A stretch of 64,000 nucleotides of DNA from UBA2387 sp019454665 (GCA_045862995.1 BTVX01000018.1:1-64000), one strand, 5' to 3'. Positions 25,748 to 34,270 are shown, counted from the first letter of the stretch. Program-made: numbers and translations. Notes: generated by a model from the sequence alone, not told the origin.

Positions 25748-26052
25748 TGATCACCCTTCTTCTGGTGGTCTTCCCGCAGGCCTTCGATCAACGCGTCCAG
25801 ATTCGCCCGCGACCGCTCGCGGAACTCCAGCCGCGTTTCGCGAACGACAAGCAACCCGCCCGCCGCAGCGGCCCCGAAGAGCACGATCATGGCCCCGAAG
25901 TAGCCCACCACCCATACGCCGTAGGCCTCGCGATCGCGTTGGGGGGCATCGCGCGCGGGCTTCGCGGCGAACACCCAGGGCCAAGCGGCCAACGCGCCGA
26001 TCGCCAGCACCAGGAGCAACGTGGTCGCGACCTTCAGCCGGCGCAGACGCAT
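25744..26052 (-). CDS. Small membrane protein, two predicted helices
   Basis: A 102-residue protein with membrane helices at about residues 8-28 and 46-70 and a charged C-terminal helix (75-102). No family recognised. It overlaps the 3' end of rpe by 19 bases and the ribD start by 4 bases, so it is part of the operon. The charged tail should be cytoplasmic if the basic N-terminus is inside. Confidence 0.6.
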   Translation of the reverse strand: MRLRRLKVATTLLLVLAIGALAAWPWVFAAKPARDAPQRDREAYGVWVVGYFGAMIVLFGAAAAGGLLVVRETRLEFRERSRANLDALIEGLREDHQKKGDQ

Positions 26053-26690
26053 GCCCGTCTCAGGTCCTCCAAGCCATCGGTCAGGGTCGGCTTGGTCAGC
26101 AGGTAGCTGCCTGCGACGAACACGTTTGCGCCCGCTTGCAGCGCCAAGGGCAGCGTGGTCGGGTCAATGCCGCCATCCACCTGAATCTCGAGATCGGGGG
26201 CCAGCGAGCGCAGGCGGCGCACCTTCTCCAGCGTGGCCTCGATGAACTTCTGACCACCCCAGCCGGGATTCACGGTCATGACGAGCACCAGATTCACCAC
26301 ATCGAGCAGAGGCTCGACCGCCTCGACGGGCGTGCCAGGGTTGATGGCAACGCCCGCCATCACGCCTTTGTCGCGGAGCGATTGCGCCAGCCGGTGGGCG
26401 TGCGACGTGGCTTCGGCTTGAAACGTGATGCGCTCGCAACCCGCAGCCACGAACGCATCGAACTGGTGGTCGGGCGCCTCGGTCATCAGGTGGGCCTCGA
26501 ACCGGGCCTCGGGGGCGCGACGCTTGAGGTCCCGCGCCATCTGTGCGCCGAACGTGATCGGCGGCACGAAGACCCCGTCCATGACGTCGAGGTGGATCCA
26601 ATCCGCGCCGGCGCTCGCCAGTTCGCGCACACCGTCGCCCAGTTGGCCAAAGTCCATGCTTAGGATGGAGGGCGCGAGCTCGATCTTCAC
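26034..26690 (-). CDS. rpe: Ribulose-phosphate 3-epimerase
   Basis: A 218-residue TIM-barrel enzyme. LAPSILSMDF is at residues 5-14, the metal ligands lie in HLDVMDG (33-39) and MTVNPGWGGQKF, and the closing IQVDGGID and GANVFVAGSYL segments bind phosphate. It interconverts ribulose-5-phosphate and xylulose-5-phosphate. Ribulose-5-phosphate is also a riboflavin precursor, which may explain its position two genes before ribD. The ATG at 26690 overlaps the pseudokinase stop codon (ATGA). Confidence 0.97.
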   Translation of the reverse strand: MKIELAPSILSMDFGQLGDGVRELASAGADWIHLDVMDGVFVPPITFGAQMARDLKRRAPEARFEAHLMTEAPDHQFDAFVAAGCERITFQAEATSHAHRLAQSLRDKGVMAGVAINPGTPVEAVEPLLDVVNLVLVMTVNPGWGGQKFIEATLEKVRRLRSLAPDLEIQVDGGIDPTTLPLALQAGANVFVAGSYLLTKPTLTDGLEDLRRACVCAG

Positions 26691-28402
26691 GGTTCCTCCC
26701 GCTTGGCGTGGATCGTCTCCGTCATGACCAACATGCCATCGTAGTAGACGGTCAAGGTGCCGATGCTGCCGACGCCTTCCGCTTCGAACCGCACGCGGTC
26801 TCCGGGGCTGTGGCGCTCCTCGTAGACCGTGCGCGTGGGCCTCGTATCGGTGAGGTCCACCCGGACGACCACCGATTCTTCCAAGTCGTCCAAGTCAAAA
26901 CTGACGGCGTGCATGAACTTGGCGTTGCGGTCGGGGGGCGCCGTCTCCTGCCGTCCGGCCACCACGACGGCGATACGGCTAAGTCGTTCCACGCGGGCCT
27001 TGGGCGCCGGGTTCTGCTCCAGGATGGTGCCTTCGGGCTGATCGCTCGGCTTGCGGAGCACTTGCGCGTCGAGTTCCAGGTCCATCGTGGCGAGGAGCGA
27101 GCGGGCGTCCTCCAGCCGGTAGTTGGCCAAGTCCGGGACGACGACGTACTGCGAGCCGCGACTGACCCGCACGTTGATCTGAGCCCCTTCGAACACCGTC
27201 TGCGTTGGCTTGGGGTTCATGTCGATGATGTGGTCGCGGGGGACGTCCTCGCTTGTCTCGCGTTGCGCCACGCGCAACGACAGGCCGATCTTCTTCAACG
27301 TCTCGTCGGCCTCGGTCAAGCCCATGCCGCGCAGTTCGGGCACCTTGACCTGGGCGGGTTTCTTCACGTTGAAGACCACGAACATGGCGACCATGCCCAG
27401 GATGAGGGCCGCAAAGAAGAGGATGGCCCCCTTGAGAAAGCCTGGGATTCCCGTGTCGCTCACATCGAGTTCCTTGTTGCGGCGGCCCCGCTCGGGCCGG
27501 GCCGCCGTCATGCGCGGGGCGACGCCTTCCTCGCGAGCCTTGGCCGTTCGGGTGGGTGGCGCTGCGATCGGCTTGCCGAATCGAAGGGCATCTTGGAATG
27601 TCCGCAACTCGGCCAGAAGTTCGGAGGCATCTTGCGGCCGCTCTTGAGGGTCCTTGGCCATGCAGCGACGCACCAGGTCAGAGAGAGCCGGTGGAACGGT
27701 CTTGTTGAACAGGCCGACATCCGGAACCGGAGCGCTGGCGTGCTTCATGGCCGTCGCCACGGGCGTCTCGCCGACGTAGGGGTGCTTGCCCGTGAGCATC
27801 TCGAACATCAGGATGCCGACGGCATACACGTCCGACGCGCGGCTGGGCATCTGCCCCGCGCAGATTTCGGGCGCAAGGTACGTGGTCATCTGGCGCAAAA
27901 CCGCGGAGCCGGCCGTTCCGGATTCGGAGTAAGCCTCCCAGATGCAGGCCATTTGCAGTTTGAGCGCATTGTCCGAGCGGATGACGATGTTGTGCGCGCC
28001 CACGTCGCCATGCACCAACGCCAGCCGGTGCAGCGAAGCCAGCGCTTCGCACAGGTCCACCGCCGTCGAAACGGCGAGCGGGACGCTGAACGGGGCCAGC
28101 TTCCGGATGCGCACGTCGAGCCGCGTGCCCAGACTGGCCTCGCCCACACAGTAAGGCTGGCCGTCGTGGATGTCCACGTCGAAGATGCGTTCGAGCCCCG
28201 GGTGCTGGGCGGCCTTGGCGACCTCGACCTGCTTGCGGACCGCTTCGACGAAACCTCGCTCCTCGGAATAGGGGCTGCGAAACAGACGGACCGAGACTTG
28301 TTGCGCGGTCTGACGGTCGTTCGCCAGGAAGGTGGTGAAGATCGGACCCTCGTCGAGCGCTTGGGTCAGTTCGTACCGAATGCGGAGGATCGAGCCGACC
28401 AT
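26687..28402 (-). CDS. PASTA-domain protein with a degenerate Ser/Thr kinase domain (predicted pseudokinase)
   Basis: A 571-residue PknB-like protein: kinase-like domain (about 8-275), basic linker, one membrane helix (about 324-345), two PASTA domains (about 351-416 and 419-486) and a C-terminal beta domain (490-571). Key catalytic residues are missing. The VAIK lysine is R39 (VSVRLF). The DFG motif is replaced by MAC (151-153). The glycine-rich loop is absent. The catalytic-loop motif is HGD..AHN (131-138). APE (177-179) and D191 are kept, so the fold is probably intact. PASTA domains bind peptidoglycan or lipid II. A signalling scaffold or sensor without phosphotransfer is the likely role. 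Four bases separate it from the previous gene and it overlaps rpe. Confidence 0.85.
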   Translation of the reverse strand: MVGSILRIRYELTQALDEGPIFTTFLANDRQTAQQVSVRLFRSPYSEERGFVEAVRKQVEVAKAAQHPGLERIFDVDIHDGQPYCVGEASLGTRLDVRIRKLAPFSVPLAVSTAVDLCEALASLHRLALVHGDVGAHNIVIRSDNALKLQMACIWEAYSESGTAGSAVLRQMTTYLAPEICAGQMPSRASDVYAVGILMFEMLTGKHPYVGETPVATAMKHASAPVPDVGLFNKTVPPALSDLVRRCMAKDPQERPQDASELLAELRTFQDALRFGKPIAAPPTRTAKAREEGVAPRMTAARPERGRRNKELDVSDTGIPGFLKGAILFFAALILGMVAMFVVFNVKKPAQVKVPELRGMGLTEADETLKKIGLSLRVAQRETSEDVPRDHIIDMNPKPTQTVFEGAQINVRVSRGSQYVVVPDLANYRLEDARSLLATMDLELDAQVLRKPSDQPEGTILEQNPAPKARVERLSRIAVVVAGRQETAPPDRNAKFMHAVSFDLDDLEESVVVRVDLTDTRPTRTVYEERHSPGDRVRFEAEGVGSIGTLTVYYDGMLVMTETIHAKREEP

Positions 28403-28406
28403 CGGT

Positions 28407-28619
28407 TCAGGCTCCTTGCTCCTCGTTCTTGTTCCGAATCAGAGCCAACACCACGAGCGCCACGAAGAGAACGGTTGCCGCCAGCCGAACGGCGGGGACA
28501 TCAACGCCGGCCGCATATGCGGGGGCTTGGCCATCCAGAGCCGCGCGCTGGCTGGCGAAATACCCCACGGCCAAAGCCAGGGTACCGATCATCGCGACAC
28601 CGTCTCTCAGAAGTCTCAT
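28407..28619 (-). CDS. Small membrane protein, two predicted helices
   Basis: A 70-residue protein starting MRLLRDGVAMIG, with helices at about residues 8-24 and 44-62 and a short charged tail. The ATG at 28619 overlaps the aroB stop codon (ATGA), which makes it the likely start rather than the longer open frame to 28676. No family recognised. It sits between aroB and the PASTA pseudokinase gene and may work with the latter. Confidence 0.6.
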   Translation of the reverse strand: MRLLRDGVAMIGTLALAVGYFASQRAALDGQAPAYAAGVDVPAVRLAATVLFVALVVLALIRNKNEEQGA

Positions 28620-29620
28620 GAGTTCGACAATGCCCGAAGCACCGCCTCTTCGGGGACGTTCGGGACAAGTGTACACTTCCCAGGCTCGGAAACGAGACTA
28701 AAGCCCAGCCGCCCGGCCTTCGCCTTCTTGTCCCGCCGCATGGCTGCGAGCAGTTGTTCGGGAGTCAGTCCCTCGGGGATGCGGGTCGGAAGCCCGTGTT
28801 GGGCCAGCACACGCTCGACTTCGCTCGACAGTTCCTCGCGGGCGAGGCCGAGGATGTGGGCCAGCCGCGACTCCACGACCATGCCGATCGCCACGGCCTC
28901 CCCATGCAGCACGGGCCCGTATCCGGTGGCGTGCTCGATGGCATGGCCCACCGTGTGGCCGAAGTTGAGGATCGCCCTTCGCCCCAGGGTCTCGTAAGGG
29001 TCTTCGTCCACCACCCGCACCTTGAGGCCGATGCAGCGGGCGACCAAGGGCTCGAGGTCGCCGCCCAGAGTGTCGAGCAAACGGGCGTCCATGATGAAGC
29101 CGTACTTGATCACCTCGGCCATGCCGGCCCGGAACTCGCGTTCCGGCAGCGTGGCGAGGAACTCGGTCGCCACGTACACGTCCTTGGGCGCCACGAACGC
29201 TCCGGCCAGGTTCTTCCCGGCGGCGAGGTCAATCCCCACCTTGCCTCCGACGGAAGAGTCCACCATAGCTAGAAGGCTGGTGGGCACTTGGATGAGGGAG
29301 ACGCCCCGCATGTAGGTACCGGCCGCGAAGCCCGCCAGATCGCCCACCACGCCTCCTCCCCATGCCACGACCGGCGTCGAACGATCGGCCCCGGCTTCGG
29401 CGAGCGACTCAAGGACTCGCTCGTACGTGGGGATACGCTTGCTGCCCTCTCCGGGCGGCACCACGATGGTCTTGCGGGTATCGGCAAATGCGGGCCATGC
29501 CGTAGCCACGTTCTCGTCGGTCACCAGGACCGCGTTCCGGGGAAGGAGGTCCTGCACGACCTGGACAGACGTCAGGTGGATGGTCGTCTTCTCGGTTCCC
29601 AGGGTTGCTACGATGTCCAT
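28616..29620 (-). CDS. aroB: 3-dehydroquinate synthase
   Basis: A 334-residue AroB. VTDENV (about 33-38), PPGEGSKR, WGGGVVGDLAGFAAGTYMRG and QVPTSLLAMVDSSVGGKVGID are family hallmarks. The metal ligands include the histidines of NFGHTVGHAIEH (about 220-231). It makes 3-dehydroquinate from DAHP in the shikimate pathway. It overlaps the aroK 3' end by 13 bases. Confidence 0.97.
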   Translation of the reverse strand: MDIVATLGTEKTTIHLTSVQVVQDLLPRNAVLVTDENVATAWPAFADTRKTIVVPPGEGSKRIPTYERVLESLAEAGADRSTPVVAWGGGVVGDLAGFAAGTYMRGVSLIQVPTSLLAMVDSSVGGKVGIDLAAGKNLAGAFVAPKDVYVATEFLATLPEREFRAGMAEVIKYGFIMDARLLDTLGGDLEPLVARCIGLKVRVVDEDPYETLGRRAILNFGHTVGHAIEHATGYGPVLHGEAVAIGMVVESRLAHILGLAREELSSEVERVLAQHGLPTRIPEGLTPEQLLAAMRRDKKAKAGRLGFSLVSEPGKCTLVPNVPEEAVLRALSNS

Positions 29621-30141
29621 GCTGCAAATCGGGTCGCCAGTTCGCGGGCCGCTTCCTGGATTTCGAGGTCGTCCACATCGAGAATGATATCCGCTTGTTC
29701 GTAGAGGGGCTTCCGTGCCTCGAGGATCGTCTCGACGCGCGTCTCCCAGTCCTCGGATTCAAGCAAGGGGCGCTTCTTCTGGCTGTTCTGGAGCCTGTGG
29801 AGGAGGTTGGGGAGCGACGAGCGGAGATAGGCGATCGGGCCGAGGCGGCGCAGTTCCTCCCAGTTGGCCTCGCGTAGCACGATCCCACCCCCGGTCGAAA
29901 CGATCGAAGGCTCGGCACGGAGGGACTTGAGGACGGCTGTCTCGTGCGAGCGGAACGCTTCCTCGCCGTAGATGCGGAAGATGTTGGGGATCGAGTGGCA
30001 CACCCGGCGCTGGACCAGCTGATCGGTGTCTACGAACTTCCTTGCAGTGAGTTCGGCAAGTGCGCGCCCCACGGCGGACTTGCCCGCCCCCATCATGCCG
30101 ATGAGGATCCAGGCGCGGTCCGAAGCGGGGTGGGGGTCCAT
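29608..30141 (-). CDS. aroK: Shikimate kinase
   Basis: A 177-residue NMP-kinase-fold enzyme. The P-loop GMMGAGKSAVG is at about residues 14-24, FVDTDQLV follows, and STGGGIVLRE is at about 81-90. It phosphorylates shikimate at the 3-hydroxyl. It is the first gene of the aroK-aroB-...-ribD operon. The ATG at 30141 lies just downstream of a terminator hairpin that ends the pilus operon, so an aroK promoter, if present, must overlap or lie within the pilQ-aroK gap. No clear one is seen. Confidence 0.95.
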   Translation of the reverse strand: MDPHPASDRAWILIGMMGAGKSAVGRALAELTARKFVDTDQLVQRRVCHSIPNIFRIYGEEAFRSHETAVLKSLRAEPSIVSTGGGIVLREANWEELRRLGPIAYLRSSLPNLLHRLQNSQKKRPLLESEDWETRVETILEARKPLYEQADIILDVDDLEIQEAARELATRFAAWTS

Positions 30142-30145
30142 CTTA

Positions 30146-30180
30146 AGGAAAAACGGCAGGAACCCTGGGTTCCTGCCGTT
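30146..30180 (-). terminator. Intrinsic terminator of the pilM-Q operon
   Basis: A perfect 13-bp stem, AACGGCAGGAACC (30152-30164) with GGTTCCTGCCGTT (30168-30180), and a 3-base loop. On the minus strand it is followed by TTTTCC, giving a U-tract in the pilQ transcript. It lies 22 bases after the pilQ stop and ends 5 bases before aroK. Confidence 0.9.
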
Positions 30181-30201
30181 CGGGTCGGGCGAACCTTTCG
30201 A

Positions 30202-31833
30202 CTAGCCGCCGGTTTCATCCTCGGAGAGGATGACCGGAGTGACGAAGATCAGCAACTCGGTGAGGTTCTTCTCCTGAGTCTTCTGGCGGAAGAACTGACC
30301 GATGACGGGCAGGTCGCCGAGGATCGGGAAGCGCGTGTGGGTGCCGACGTCCTGGTTGCGCGTGATGCCGCCGAGGGCGATGGTCTCGCCGTTCTTGACG
30401 CGGGCCACGACCGAGACGAACTGAGTCAACTGGTCGGGAACTTCCTGCCCGTCCGGTCCTCGGCGAATCTGGCCGAAGTCGGAGATTTGCGGCTGCAGGA
30501 ACATCGTGATCGTATCGTCGTCGTTGATGCGCGGAGTGACCGCCAACCGCGTCGAGATTTGGATCTGGTTGATCTGCGGCACGACGATGACTTGGCCACC
30601 GGTGTTGGACACGACCTGGTTCGTGAAGATCGTGGTCACGGTGTTGGCGCCGACGAACGCCGGCTGGTTGTTCAGCGTGCGCACCATCGGAGCGTTGACG
30701 ACCTTGCCGAAGCCTTCCTGAAGGAGGGCTCGGACGCGGGCCGTCACGTTGCCGGTCGCGTAGTTCAGGAAGAACGGGTCGCCCGAGCGGGCGAACGAAC
30801 CGGGCCGGTTGCCCAGAAAGACCGTTCCGCGCTCGTACAGCCAGTCGAAACCGAGCGACTTGCTGACCGAGGACGACGTCGTGATGAACTCAACCTTCAC
30901 TTGGACCTGGCGCGGGGCGCGGTCGAAGAGCTGGACGAGCTGCTGCAGTTGTTGGATGGCCTCTTCGGTGCCGCGAGCGATCAAGTCGTTCGTGGCCGGG
31001 TCGAAGTAGACGAAATCAATGCCGTTGGGCACGAGGCCGGTGCCGCCTTGCAGCACGCCCTGTCCGCTGCCCTGCAGACCGCCACCGATGCCGCCGCCGG
31101 GGCCACCCTGACCACCACCGGGCTGACCCTGACCGCCGCGACCGCCCGTGGGTCCGCCGACGCCACCGAATCCTTCCAGTTGGTTCGCGGCTTCACCAGG
31201 AAGCCGAATGTCGTTTCCTGACTCGCCGCTCGTGGCCGGGAGGTTGGTCGTGGGGAGGGGCTGATAGAACGGGGACAGTTGCTGGTTGACGAACTGGCTG
31301 GGCTTGGCGATGGAGGGCGTCATGCGCGACTCCATGCGTTGCCGATAGCGGAACAGTTCGTCCCAACCGCGCATCGGGTCCGGCACCTGCCCGTACACGA
31401 TTTGATCGTAGATGTCGCGGCAGTCGCCCTTCAGCACGTGGATGCGTTGCACCAGTTTGGGCACTTCCACGTTGGGGAACTTGGGGGTCGCGGGTTGCTC
31501 GTCGAGTTTGCCCCAAGACAGGATGTAGACGCCGTTCTCGTCCCTTGAGAACGACGCTCCCGCCGCGATGCAAACGTAGCGAATCGCGTCTTCCGGTCGC
31601 GCGCCTTTCAGCGACAGGTTGATGCGCTGAAACGGCTGCTCGCTCGGTTTGATCGCGAACTGCAAGCCTGTGAGTTCGGTGAGCAATCGCGTTGCCGCTA
31701 GCAATTCCGCATCCCGCAGGTTGACGTCGACCCTGAGGTCCTCAACCGTGGTCTGCGCAAAAGCCGGCGCCGCAGAAAGACTCATCCCTGAGACGGCGAG
31801 CGCCAAAGCCAGCCGGTTCCATCCGAATCGCAT
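30202..31833 (-). CDS. pilQ: Type IV pilus secretin PilQ
   Basis: A 543-residue outer-membrane secretin with a signal peptide (about 1-26, ending AFAQ). An STN/N0-like domain is at about 33-108 and a further N domain at 115-290. It is interrupted by a Gly-rich segment (about 214-267). The secretin domain covers about 300-535 and ends with the signature FPILGDLPVIGQFF and LTELLIFVTPVIL. It would form the ring through which the pilus leaves the cell. It is short compared with proteobacterial PilQ (about 700) and has no AMIN domain. AAGGAG lies 9 bases before the chosen ATG at 31833, which decides it over the GTG at 31851. Confidence 0.92.
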   Translation of the reverse strand: MRFGWNRLALALAVSGMSLSAAPAFAQTTVEDLRVDVNLRDAELLAATRLLTELTGLQFAIKPSEQPFQRINLSLKGARPEDAIRYVCIAAGASFSRDENGVYILSWGKLDEQPATPKFPNVEVPKLVQRIHVLKGDCRDIYDQIVYGQVPDPMRGWDELFRYRQRMESRMTPSIAKPSQFVNQQLSPFYQPLPTTNLPATSGESGNDIRLPGEAANQLEGFGGVGGPTGGRGGQGQPGGGQGGPGGGIGGGLQGSGQGVLQGGTGLVPNGIDFVYFDPATNDLIARGTEEAIQQLQQLVQLFDRAPRQVQVKVEFITTSSSVSKSLGFDWLYERGTVFLGNRPGSFARSGDPFFLNYATGNVTARVRALLQEGFGKVVNAPMVRTLNNQPAFVGANTVTTIFTNQVVSNTGGQVIVVPQINQIQISTRLAVTPRINDDDTITMFLQPQISDFGQIRRGPDGQEVPDQLTQFVSVVARVKNGETIALGGITRNQDVGTHTRFPILGDLPVIGQFFRQKTQEKNLTELLIFVTPVILSEDETGG

Positions 31834-31888
31834 ATTTCGAAGCTCCTTCACCCTCGTATTTCCTGTTGTTGTGTAGTCGGTGACATTG

Positions 31889-31923
31889 GGGGACGGGCGG
31901 TCTTCCGCAAACCGCCCGTCCCC
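31889..31923 (-). other. Strong hairpin between the STN-protein gene and pilQ
   Basis: A perfect 13-bp stem, GGGGACGGGCGGT (31889-31901) with ACCGCCCGTCCCC (31911-31923), and a 9-base loop. No T-run follows on the minus strand. In an operon this could lower pilQ expression relative to the upstream genes or stabilise the processed mRNA end. Confidence 0.75.
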
Positions 31924-31940
31924 GGAGTGTCTAGTTTAGC

Positions 31941-32675
31941 CTAAAATCCGCGGCCGCCTCTTCCGCCGCCAGAGCCGCCACCAAAGCCGCCGCCAAAGCC
32001 GCCGCCAAAGCCGCCGGATCGGCCGCCAAAACCGCCGCCGAAACCGCCCTGACCGCCGAAGCCGCCCTGACCGCCGAAGCCGCCCTGACCGCCGAAGCCG
32101 CCCAGGCCGCCGCCGAAGCCGCCCTGACCGCCGAAGCCGCCTTGACCGCCGAAGCCGCCCATGCCGCCCATCATGCCGCCGCCCTGCATCGCGCTGATCT
32201 CAGGCGGGGTGCCGGGTTGGAAGCTGCCGTTCAGCATGCCGATGATGTAGGCCGGATCGGAGCTACGGATCTTGATGCGCAACGTGACCTTGTTGTCCGT
32301 GGACGCGGTGGGCAAGTCCGGGGTCGTCGTGCCTCCGGTTACGTTCGGGGCTTCCTTGAGCAGGATCTGATACACGCCACCCTCGACGCGGTACGTAGCG
32401 TTGACCTGCTGGAGGATGTTCCTCAACGCGGTTTCGAACGTGACGTCTTTCAAGCGTGCGGTCACCACGCCGACGACGTCTGGTGCCACCATGTAAGAAA
32501 CGTCCTTCACGTTGTTGAAGAGGGTCGAGAGCGCATCGCGCACATCCGCCTGGTTCAGTTCCAGAGACGGGATGCGAACGTTGCTCGGATCGTTTTGCGC
32601 CATGGCGCTCGGCGCCGCAGCCATCAGGCCGATCGCCAGAGAGCCAAGTGTGCAGAGTTTGACAAGAGTCTTCAT
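31941..32675 (-). CDS. Exported secretin-N0 (STN)-like protein with Gly-rich tail
   Basis: A 244-residue protein with a signal peptide (about 1-26, ending SAMAQ). An STN/N0-like domain (about 33-105) has the pattern DVRDALSTLFNNV, DVVGVVTARLKDVTFETALRNIL and YRVEGGVYQI. A second small region (125-160) is followed by an 80-residue Gly/Phe/Gln tail made of GGFGGQ repeats. It resembles the N-terminal periplasmic part of a secretin without the pore. It is encoded just before pilQ and may extend the secretin vestibule or dock it to PilP. AGAGG precedes the ATG at 32675. The longer frame to 32750 would overlap the lipoprotein gene. Confidence 0.75.
   Translation of the reverse strand: MKTLVKLCTLGSLAIGLMAAAPSAMAQNDPSNVRIPSLELNQADVRDALSTLFNNVKDVSYMVAPDVVGVVTARLKDVTFETALRNILQQVNATYRVEGGVYQILLKEAPNVTGGTTTPDLPTASTDNKVTLRIKIRSSDPAYIIGMLNGSFQPGTPPEISAMQGGGMMGGMGGFGGQGGFGGQGGFGGGLGGFGGQGGFGGQGGFGGQGGFGGGFGGRSGGFGGGFGGGFGGGSGGGRGGRGF
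32044..32154. repeat. 18-bp tandem repeat coding GGFGGQ
   Basis: Six near-identical units, mostly CCGCCCTGACCGCCGAAG, with one of 21 bp, inside the STN-protein gene. Whole-codon units mean that slippage would change tail length without changing frame. Confidence 0.85.
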
Positions 32676-32724
32676 GTGTTTCAACCTCTGTTGGGTCAGA
32701 TGTTTGGATCGTTTCTTCGTTACG

Positions 32725-33456
32725 TCAAATATCGTCGGCTCGTCCCGCACCGCCGTTGCGACCGCCGGCGTCGCCAGGCCGTCCGGGCGTGCCGGGCCGT
32801 CCGGGCACGTTCGGAGTGGTCACGCCGCCCGGCCGGCTCTCCAACCGAACCGTCACCTGTTGGGGCAGAACGTTCGGTTGGCCGACTCGGATCAGCACGG
32901 CCTTGTCCATGTCAATGGACTTTACCTTCCAGGGCGTTCCGGGAATCTCCATCCCCGGACGAATGAGGACCGAGGACGACTGGTCGTCGGCTTCCAAGAT
33001 GCCGATCACGGTTTCGCCGACCAGGATGCCGGACAGCCGCCGGTAGGGTTGCGGTTCGTTGACCGGGATCGGCTCGGCCGCGTCCTCCTCTTCGGGGGTG
33101 AAGCCTCGGAACCCCATCCCGGACATCAGTCGGAGAGACGACTGCTGCGCCTCGTACTGTCGTTCGACGCCCAACAGCGAGAACGGATCGCTCCGTGCGG
33201 GAACCGGTGTGTTCTCGATCTGGGCGAGCAAGTCCATCGCCAAGGCGGGATCCGGCGCGACCGGCTTGCCCACCTTGATGTCCGGCGTGTAATCGGTGAG
33301 TTCGGCCCCGATCGGCGTGACGGTCGCCTGCCCATCGTCCTCGGGTCCGAGATCGCAACCTGCGACCAAGAGGGAAATCGCCAGTGGCGCAACGACGAGG
33401 CATGCGAACGACCGGAGGCTTCGCAGCTTGAAGATGGGTTGACCGTGGGTTCTCAT
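32725..33456 (-). CDS. pilP: PilP-like pilus assembly lipoprotein
   Basis: A 243-residue protein with a lipobox (LLVAGC, lipidated cysteine at about 34). A PilP-like beta domain covers about 125-215, starting from DPFSLL and continuing through YRRLSGILVGE, VLIRPGMEIPG and VKSIDMDKAVLI. The C-terminal 30 residues are rich in Gly, Pro and Arg. PilP links the inner-membrane PilMNO complex to the PilQ secretin. The position between pilO and the STN-protein gene supports the call; the sequence match alone is moderate. Confidence 0.8.
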   Translation of the reverse strand: MRTHGQPIFKLRSLRSFACLVVAPLAISLLVAGCDLGPEDDGQATVTPIGAELTDYTPDIKVGKPVAPDPALAMDLLAQIENTPVPARSDPFSLLGVERQYEAQQSSLRLMSGMGFRGFTPEEEDAAEPIPVNEPQPYRRLSGILVGETVIGILEADDQSSSVLIRPGMEIPGTPWKVKSIDMDKAVLIRVGQPNVLPQQVTVRLESRPGGVTTPNVPGRPGTPGRPGDAGGRNGGAGRADDI

Positions 33457-33465
33457 TGGGCTGCT

Positions 33466-34266
33466 TTACTCCTCTTCGTCGCGTCCGACGCCGCCTCGTC
33501 CGGGAACTTGTCCGGGAGGGACGCCCGGGACGTTGACGCCCGCCGGCGGGCCGCCCGGTGCCGTGGTTCCCGTCGTCCCGGCCGTCGCGGCTGCGCCGCC
33601 GATGGGCGGGAAGACGCGCTCGCTCTGGATGAAGCCGACGATGGTGAGGTTGTACGTACCCGTCATGTTGGGCGAAGTGCCGCTGATCTGAAGACCGTCC
33701 GCCACCGCGAGGAAGTTGGGCATGTTGCTCCAACCCCGAACGTGGGTCATGATCTGGTCGAACGTGCCCGTCACCGTGACCTGGCCCAGATTGTACAGGA
33801 CCGCGGGGAATCCGAACGACGAGTAGTTGAAGTAGCTGGCGAGCACCGAAGCCGCGTCGTCGGTCGGCATGGGAATCTCGGGGCCGATCACCTGGACGCC
33901 GCCGTACTTGAGCTGTCGGTTCAGCTGGGCCTGCACGCTGTTGCGGAAGCGCCGCGCGTCCACCGTGAGTTGGTATTCGTTGACGGCGAGATCAATGCCG
34001 CCCGCAGCCAGCGAACCGGGCAGCGAGTGCCGCGCCATGATGGCGTTCCACTCGTCGGCCTTCTCGCTGATCAGCGTGACCGCGTCTTCGACGCGTTGTT
34101 TGGCCAGGCCGCTCTTGTTGATTTCTGCCCGAAGCAGTTGGGCGTTCTCGCGGTAGTTGCGAGTCTCCTCGATGTTCGGAAGCACGTGCTGGAACACGAA
34201 GAACGCCACGGCTGTGAGGCCAAGGAACAGGCCGATGGACAAAATGGTCAGTCGGGTGAGTTTCAT
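33466..34266 (-). CDS. pilO: PilO-like pilus assembly protein
   Basis: A 266-residue single-pass inner-membrane protein: helix at about residues 7-27, a coiled coil (about 30-75) and a ferredoxin-like domain (about 105-225) with VQVIGPEIPMP and LGQVTVTGTFDQIMTHVRGWSNMPNF. The last 40 residues are Gly/Pro/Val-rich. PilO pairs with PilN in the periplasm. The true start is ATG 34266, 4 bases after the pilN stop; longer upstream frames are in the shadow of pilN. Confidence 0.85.
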   Translation of the reverse strand: MKLTRLTILSIGLFLGLTAVAFFVFQHVLPNIEETRNYRENAQLLRAEINKSGLAKQRVEDAVTLISEKADEWNAIMARHSLPGSLAAGGIDLAVNEYQLTVDARRFRNSVQAQLNRQLKYGGVQVIGPEIPMPTDDAASVLASYFNYSSFGFPAVLYNLGQVTVTGTFDQIMTHVRGWSNMPNFLAVADGLQISGTSPNMTGTYNLTIVGFIQSERVFPPIGGAAATAGTTGTTAPGGPPAGVNVPGVPPGQVPGRGGVGRDEEE

Positions 34267-34270
34267 GGTC

